Assembly (NCBI GenBank): GCA_038501625.1
Contig: JAZAYU010000126.1
Location: forward strand, 1,664,075 to 1,728,074
Length of the DNA: 64,000 nt
Direction of reading: 5' to 3'
Origin: Corbicula japonica
Lineage: Eukaryota > Mollusca > Bivalvia > Venerida > Cyrenidae
Made by a program: the position numbers and the translations under genes
The notes under the pieces: generated by a model
What the model was told of the DNA's origin: nothing
Database searches by the model: none
Seen by the model: only the letters and a program-made list of their open reading frames with translations
Shown here: piece by piece, positions 61,701 to 64,000 of the stretch
Layout: each line of letters opens with the position of its first letter
Position numbering within the stretch: the first letter of the stretch is position 1

Positions 61701-62310
61701 TTTCAGCGACATATAAACACTTAAAATCGGACTACTAATTAGTCCGTATGAACTAAAATACAGCGGATAGTATTAATTTGCGTTCAACATTCCATTCTAC
61801 CTGGTCCGTCTTGGACCGTGATCTGTGTTTTACACACTGGAAGCTGATAACGATACGCGACGACAGCATTATCAATAAAATATGCGCGTCTACGCTATAC
61901 ATTCATAACCCATTGATTAAATAGACCCTGGTTTAATCACCCAGTCGCAAACTGTTTTGCAACTGACTGTTCCGATGTGGTAACCTCTTGGGGTTTGTTT
62001 TCTGATTAATGATTGTAAAAAAGTCTTGTTTTAAACCGATTATTTTATAAACCTATTTTCCATTCTGTTTTAGCTGTGTGAGGAGGACATGTTTTCTGGG
62101 TGTGGCTTTTTAGATATGCACATTTTATTTTGTATTTTCAGTTCTAAAATTCCAATATTTCAATTAGTTTTACCTCACTTGTCTTTCATGAACACATCTT
62201 GGCATGCTTCCATATGACCCGTGATTAAGGAACACACTGTTTTCCCTCAGCATGAATTCTTTTCTTATCTCCGAACCAAATGCTGGCACATCGGATTTAT
62301 CATCTGCCAT
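48975..62310 (-). CDS. PLP-dependent isopenicillin N epimerase-like protein (aminotransferase class V), complete
   Basis: Minus-strand exons, in gene order: 62310-62174, 59389-59308, 56695-56635, 56079-55963, 55334-55221, 54511-54359, 53182-53042, 50850-50780, 50335-50177, 49208-48975. They total 1,269 nt with consistent phases, giving 422 residues, the usual family length. Seen: F-L-N-H-G-S-Y-G (residues 27-34, substrate/PLP entry), N-V-T-K-A-V-N (91-97), V-V-V-D-A-A-H-A-P-G-Q (197-207; Asp200 should contact the pyridine N), G-N-L-H-K-W (222-227; Lys226 should form the Schiff base). No signal peptide or membrane segment, so probably cytosolic. Relatives include isopenicillin N epimerase, L-cysteine desulfhydrase-like and selenocysteine-lyase-like enzymes; which reaction it performs cannot be read from the sequence. 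Introns hold several transposons and minisatellites. Confidence 0.9.
49209..49720. other. PLP gene intron 9, left part
   Basis: AT-rich intron sequence. I see nothing to name apart from the repeats to its right. Confidence 0.4.
49725..49870 (-). mobile_element. Family A tail fragment, minus strand
   Basis: GTGAAATATGCATATCAGCA, AAACGCAGCCTTCCCACACA and CACAAACAATTAACGAAAAA keep the terminal part of the tail. Confidence 0.72.
49870..50215. repeat. Degenerate ~45-bp repeat overlapping the end of exon 9
   Basis: Imperfect units share GATTCCTGGTATAAACGGTA and ACCATACTGTCCGTG-like words. Examples start near 49890, 49935, 49965, 50005, 50095 and 50190. The unit at about 50172-50213 is partly coding, at the 3' border of exon 9. 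Confidence 0.6.
50177..50335 (-). CDS. PLP gene exon 9
   Basis: E-K-V-V-G-Y-N-S-T-L-L, then E-A-M-E-A-P-C-L-R-L-L-H-L-P. The donor ATG|GTAAAC at the end of I-T-N-R-M is the only phase-0 choice seen. The last ~40 bp resemble units of a degenerate repeat that continues into the intron. Confidence 0.82.
50780..50850 (-). CDS. PLP gene exon 8
   Basis: G-T-K-D-D-T-P-Y-I-C-T-M-N-G-I-D-Y-Y matches the family pattern G-T-x-D-x-(S/T)-x-x-x. Acceptor TTTTTAG; donor ATG|GTAATA, phase 0. Confidence 0.9.
50920..50960. repeat. (AAT)n/(ATT)n palindromic microsatellite
   Basis: ATA repeats switch to ATT repeats at about 50939, giving a perfect self-complementary tract directly next to the truncated retroelement start. 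Confidence 0.9.
50961..51185 (+). pseudogene. Reverse transcriptase C-terminal fragment, open
   Basis: It reads in one frame from G-I-S-Q-P-V-F-Y-G-D-L-I-Y-K through F-K-K-K-G-Y-Q-H-D-I and N-P-S-T-V-D-H-Y-A-Y-L-F to TAA at 51183-51185. It corresponds to the end of 12363-12967 but without the T-run shift. 5'-truncated, so not functional. It sits inside intron 7 of the PLP gene, opposite in strand. Confidence 0.78.
51186..51712 (+). mobile_element. Retroelement family A tail, well preserved
   Basis: It continues from the RT stop, with all tail boxes present, and ends at CCTGATATGCATATTTCACC. It is very similar to 12968-13472. Confidence 0.87.
51713..52228. other. PLP gene intron 7, between transposons
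   Basis: Plain AT-rich intron sequence with no supported feature. Confidence 0.4.
52229..52806. mobile_element. MITE, copy 2, in the PLP gene
   Basis: This is the same element as 26897-27457 along its whole length, with an (ATA)n expansion near the right end (about 52705-52736). The terminal repeats each carry a single change. It lies in intron 7 of the minus-strand PLP-enzyme gene. Confidence 0.88.
53042..53182 (-). CDS. PLP gene exon 7: Schiff-base lysine
   Basis: The acceptor ATTTTCAG leads to G-N-L-H-K-W-L-F-C-P-R-S-C-A-F, the PLP-lysine motif. A retroelement tail fragment begins about 43 bp upstream of the acceptor. Confidence 0.93.
53225..53400 (-). mobile_element. Family A tail fragment, minus strand
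   Basis: GAAATATAGCTATCAGGAAT, AACACAGCCTCTCTACACAG and GACACCACAAACAACTTA are present. A plus-strand copy starts right after, so the two form an inverted pair. Confidence 0.68.
53415..53662 (+). mobile_element. Family A tail, plus strand
   Basis: GTGAGGTTGGTGCACCCTAG through CCTGATATGCATATTTCACC, with few changes from the full copies. Confidence 0.82.
53660..53800 (-). mobile_element. Family A tail fragment, minus strand
   Basis: GGTGCATCAACCTCAGACTT and GAACAAACAAGTACAAGTTG match the inner tail in reverse orientation. Confidence 0.6.
54110..54310 (-). repeat. Family C repeat, minus copy
   Basis: AAAACCCGGGGCTAGGCGGC, AATAGGCTCAATCAAACC and TGTCTTTCAAAGTTTTT are the reverse complement of blocks at 41265-41480. 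Confidence 0.68.
54359..54511 (-). CDS. PLP gene exon 6: PLP-ring aspartate
   Basis: D-H-I-T-S-P-T-A-V-L-L-P and V-V-V-D-A-A-H-A-P-G-Q, both hallmark class V stretches. Donor ACAG|GTGAAC. Confidence 0.93.
54649..55003. repeat. 27-bp minisatellite, 13 units
   Basis: The unit is GGGTATGGGTGATACTGTCA plus GGAAATT. The unit length is a multiple of three and it lacks stops, so open frames of over 100 codons appear on both strands; these are artefacts. It lies in intron 5 of the PLP gene. Confidence 0.95.
55221..55334 (-). CDS. PLP gene exon 5
   Basis: The acceptor GTTTTCAG leads to N-V-V-N-M-D-I-E-F-P-L and ends K-L-A-V-V, continuing into D-H-I-T-S-P of exon 6. Donor G|GTAAAT. Confidence 0.9.
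55640..55835 (+). mobile_element. Diverged family A tail
   Basis: GTTTCAAAACTGATTATTTA, a GTGGGAAGAATGTGTTTTCTGAA block and ACGCATGTTTCACTTTTTT keep the tail order. Confidence 0.5.
55963..56079 (-). CDS. PLP gene exon 4
   Basis: The acceptor GTTTTCAG joins A-V-N-T-V-M-K-T-Y to the preceding N-V-T-K, then G-D-A-I-L-I-T-S-L-T-Y-H-A-V. Donor G|GTAATT. Confidence 0.9.
56080..56634. repeat. Low-complexity degenerate repeat in PLP gene intron 3
   Basis: Imperfect ~60-bp units with CCACTTTTAATTAA, TTACTTATTCTATTAAGGGC and ACTTATTCTATAAAGGG-like words run from about 56100 to 56470. The remainder is AT-rich intron. Confidence 0.55.
56635..56695 (-). CDS. PLP gene exon 3
   Basis: V-A-D-F-M-G-V-H-A-D-D-T-F-L-L-Q-N-V-T-K, with donor G|GTAATG in phase 1. 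The acceptor (CACTTAAG) is weak and lies about 40 bp from a large minisatellite. Confidence 0.85.
56735..58240. repeat. ~52-bp minisatellite, about 29 units
   Basis: The plus-strand unit is AAGTAAGTAATAACATAATG, (T/G)ATCCACTTACATTACC, then TAAATCTCATAAAA. Units come in two length classes (with AAACAAAG or AAAAAG joins) and two sequence classes (GTATCC or GGATCC) that cluster. On the minus strand, the PLP gene's sense, each unit holds GATTTAGGTAATGTAAGTGG. It ends about 40 bp before the exon 3 acceptor. Confidence 0.95.
58241..58800. other. PLP gene intron 2
   Basis: AT-rich intron sequence; the 86-codon frame at 58424-58684 has no recognisable pattern. Confidence 0.4.
58800..59125. repeat. 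~41-bp degenerate minisatellite
   Basis: About seven units share AAACTCAGATCCTACACATC and TAAACATAATTTCTAAATTG. The outer units are decayed. Confidence 0.88.
59308..59389 (-). CDS. PLP gene exon 2
   Basis: The acceptor TGTTTCAG leads to Y-L-V-E-M-E-S-H-P-D-T-W-F, the conserved segment after the N-H-G-S-Y-G motif. Donor AAG|GTTTTT, phase 0. Confidence 0.88.
59390..59768. other. PLP gene intron 1, left part
   Basis: AT-rich intron. The last ~30 bp weakly resemble the inner family A tail, consistent with the hAT-like element having landed in such a copy. Confidence 0.4.
59769..61930. mobile_element. hAT-like DNA transposon, ~2.16 kb, non-autonomous or decayed
   Basis: The left end CAGGGTCTATTTAATTAGTA and the inverted right end CAGGGTCTATTTAATCAATG match over about 30 bp. 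GTTTAATC flanks both ends (59762-59769 and 61931-61938), an 8-bp target duplication typical of hAT elements (one base is shared with the terminus). The CAGGG start is also hAT-like. No full transposase is seen; a short acidic minus-strand frame at 60919-61062 may be a relic. Confidence 0.78.
60919..61062 (-). pseudogene. Short acidic reading frame inside the hAT-like element
   Basis: Forty-seven codons from ATG (61062) to TGA, starting M-S-Y-S-K-R-D-F-L-H-W-D-E-D and rich in D/E (C-E-D-I-S-D-D-N). Codon use looks coding-like, and acidic N-terminal regions are known in some transposases. It could be a first exon or a relic; no domain is recognised. Confidence 0.3.
61931..62130 (+). mobile_element. 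Diverged family A tail, target of the hAT-like element
   Basis: GTTTAATCACCCAGTCGCAA, TTTTGCAACTGACTGTTCCG, GATGTGGTAACCTCT and TGTGTGAGGAGG follow tail order. The copy is broken at its left by the hAT-like element. Confidence 0.68.
62174..62310 (-). CDS. PLP gene exon 1, start codon
   Basis: The ATG is at 62310-62308 and is the first in frame. M-A-D-D-K-S-D-V-P-A-F-G leads into F-L-N-H-G-S-Y-G-S-M-P-R. The donor AG|GTAAAA is required for phase; the nearer CAA|GTGAGG would put exon 2 out of frame. Confidence 0.87.
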
Positions 62311-62569
62311 TTTTTTCTGTGACTGAGAAAATTGTTTGCCCTTAAATAAATGGTCTACAGACTCTACAGTCTACGGACACATGTCAATTTTATTCTAAGG
62401 TGGTTTATACTAGAATATACTCAATTTAATCTTTGTTAGACATTACTGAACTCATAACATTGACAAGTTTGACGATTCCGCTCCGATCCGCTTCCAGTCA
62501 TTAAACTTTAAACCACTCTGATTCCATTCCGATTTCAATCCAATTCCGTTTTGATTGCATTCCATTGCA

Positions 62570-62971
62570 TTTAAAGAACCTAGAAGCTCGATTTGTTTCT
62601 TTTATCCCTTTCATCGTGTTCTTGCTGATTTTACTCCAGGTTCTCTGGTCTCGGTAAGATCATTGAGTACCCGCCCTTTGGCTTTGCAATGCTAGTAGCT
62701 TCTTATGTTTTATATGTTTGTGTGCTTTTGCATGCAACATTGTTGTGTTGATGGGTGGGTTAAAGTTATTTCACCAAGACAACATGTACTTGTTTTGTGA
62801 CACGAGAACCTGTTGGGGCAAGTGTGAGATTGGTGCACCCTAGAACCTGGTTTATACCACCGGTGGCAATTTGTTTTGCCACTGACCGTTCCAAGGCGGG
62901 ATCCCCAAAGGTTCTCTTTTTCGTTAGTTGTTTATGGCGTCCTATTTGAATTGACATACTTAAAACAAACA

Positions 62972-63057
<86 letters not shown>

Positions 63058-63135
63058 TCTTTTTTTCTTTTTCGCAGCGTGGGGAGGCTGTGTTTTGTGA
63101 GTGAGTCGATTCCTGATGTACATATATTACTTTTT
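62570..63135 (+). mobile_element. Retroelement family A tail with CT expansion
   Basis: From AAAGAACCTAGAAGCTCGAT to GATTCCTGATGTACATAT. It lies just upstream of the PLP gene's start codon on the other strand (260 bp away), so it may overlap that gene's promoter region. Confidence 0.87.
62973..63054. repeat. (CT)n microsatellite, ~41 repeats
   Basis: A nearly pure CT run sits where other family A copies carry a short CTCTCT tract, so it is a local expansion within the retroelement tail. Confidence 0.97.
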
Positions 63136-63482
63136 TCTACTCTTTCGTTACTAAAGGTACACTCCAAAAACACGTTTCTTCCGCTTCTTAATTTACTTGG
63201 TCAATTGTTAAAAAGAAGCGAAAAGGAGCTATAGTGACAGCCAATTAAAACGCAACATTTTATATTTTGGAAAATTGTTTATGTGTGTAAAATATTATTA
63301 AATTGGCAAAGCTAGATATGTTTTAAAATCAATAAGTAAACAATCGATACATTAATGGTCCACTGATATTTTAAACTTTCTCTCTACAGTTACCCCGCAC
63401 AAACGCAGAAAAAATATTTTCGTTATGGCATGTAGACATGTATGAATAACCTAAACAAAACCCATTTGTTATATACACAAAT
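63136..63482. other. Intergenic DNA
   Basis: AT-rich sequence with no supported feature. Confidence 0.4.
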
Positions 63483-63745
63483 CACGTCATCAGTTTTTAA
63501 ATGATAGTGCCTCTATCTCGGAGCGAACCCGCACCGTCAAGGCGACAGCGCCTAGCCCTGCAATTCCCGCGACGCAACCAACTAAGCTAACCGGGACAAC
63601 CCCAGAAAAGGTTGATCGGATAGCCCTGATATATACGTAACGATCATTGCATGACATCGGTAACGGGTTATTTTACTGATCACAGTACTGACTATATGTA
63701 CGAGGAGACTTTTCTACGACCGCCACACTGCACAAATAGCGCTAC
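63483..63745 (-). mobile_element. tRNA-derived SINE, copy 2 (first of a tandem pair)
   Basis: The minus strand reads GGTTGTCCCGGTTAGCTTAG, TTGGTTGCGTCGCGGGAATT and GTGCGGGTTCGCTCC, with an A box and B box as in 17828-18010. The unit ends in GCGCTACTGTGAATTTAAAA and the next begins at once. Confidence 0.8.
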
Positions 63746-64000
63746 TGTGAATTTAAAATGATGGTTCCTCTAGCTGGGAGCGAACCCGCTCATCACGGCG
63801 ACAGCGCCTAGCCCTGCAACTCCCGCGACGCAACCAACTGAGCTAATCGGGACAACCCCAAAAAGGTTGATCGGATAGCCCTGATATACGTAACAATCAC
63901 TGCACGACATCGGTAATGGGTTTTTTTACCGATAACAGTACTGACTATATGTACGGGGAGACCAATTACGGCCGCCACACTGCACAAATAGAGCTACCGT
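63746..64000 (-). mobile_element. tRNA-derived SINE, copy 3 (tandem, cut by the window edge)
   Basis: It repeats the previous ~264-bp unit with few changes (GGTTCCTCTAGCTGGGAGCG, then GGTTGATCGGATAGCCCTGA). It again ends in CACTGCACAAATAG at the edge, so the array may continue. Confidence 0.8.

Overview
This is an AT-rich eukaryotic window with spliced genes. Introns have GT-AG borders and carry many different mobile elements. The two best-preserved gene families (a VWDE-like multidomain receptor and an isopenicillin-N-epimerase-like PLP enzyme) and the repeat load suggest an invertebrate, most likely a lophotrochozoan and plausibly a bivalve mollusc. That placement is inference from remembered family resemblance, not a search.

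Three genes are supported. (1) On the + strand, 970-35262, 20 exons can be joined with consistent phase throughout. They give the last about 1,111 residues of a membrane protein with two VWD modules, one EGF module, a short Cys-rich motif, one transmembrane helix and a short tail. The 5' part lies upstream of the window. (2) On the + strand, 43414-46098, a signal-anchor exon and a long exon encode a glycosyltransferase-like protein; its first exon is not identified. (3) On the - strand, 62310 down to 48975, ten exons give a complete 422-residue PLP-dependent protein of the aminotransferase class V / isopenicillin N epimerase type. Genes 2 and 3 are convergent.

The rest is introns and intergenic DNA full of repeats. 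About 18 full or fragmentary copies of one retroelement 3' end occur on both strands; two copies still carry a reverse-transcriptase C-terminal segment. There is a dead Tc1-like transposase end at the left edge, and a 2.16-kb hAT-like element with an 8-bp target duplication in intron 1 of the PLP gene. Two copies of a TA-flanked MITE have long terminal inverted repeats, and at least three further elements have terminal inverted repeats. Three copies of a ~1-kb repeat contain a tRNA-Glu-like segment, and three copies of a tRNA-derived SINE are present, two of them in tandem at the right edge. Minisatellites include a 29-unit array of ~52 bp inside the PLP gene.

The most unusual points are: duplicated VWD modules on a membrane-anchored protein with a run of five tryptophans; a minisatellite whose every unit looks like a joined splice acceptor and donor; tandem arrays that seem to be derived from, or to have become, exon borders; and an internal empty-site/filled-site pair for the retroelement. 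I see no CRISPR array, operon or bacterial system here.
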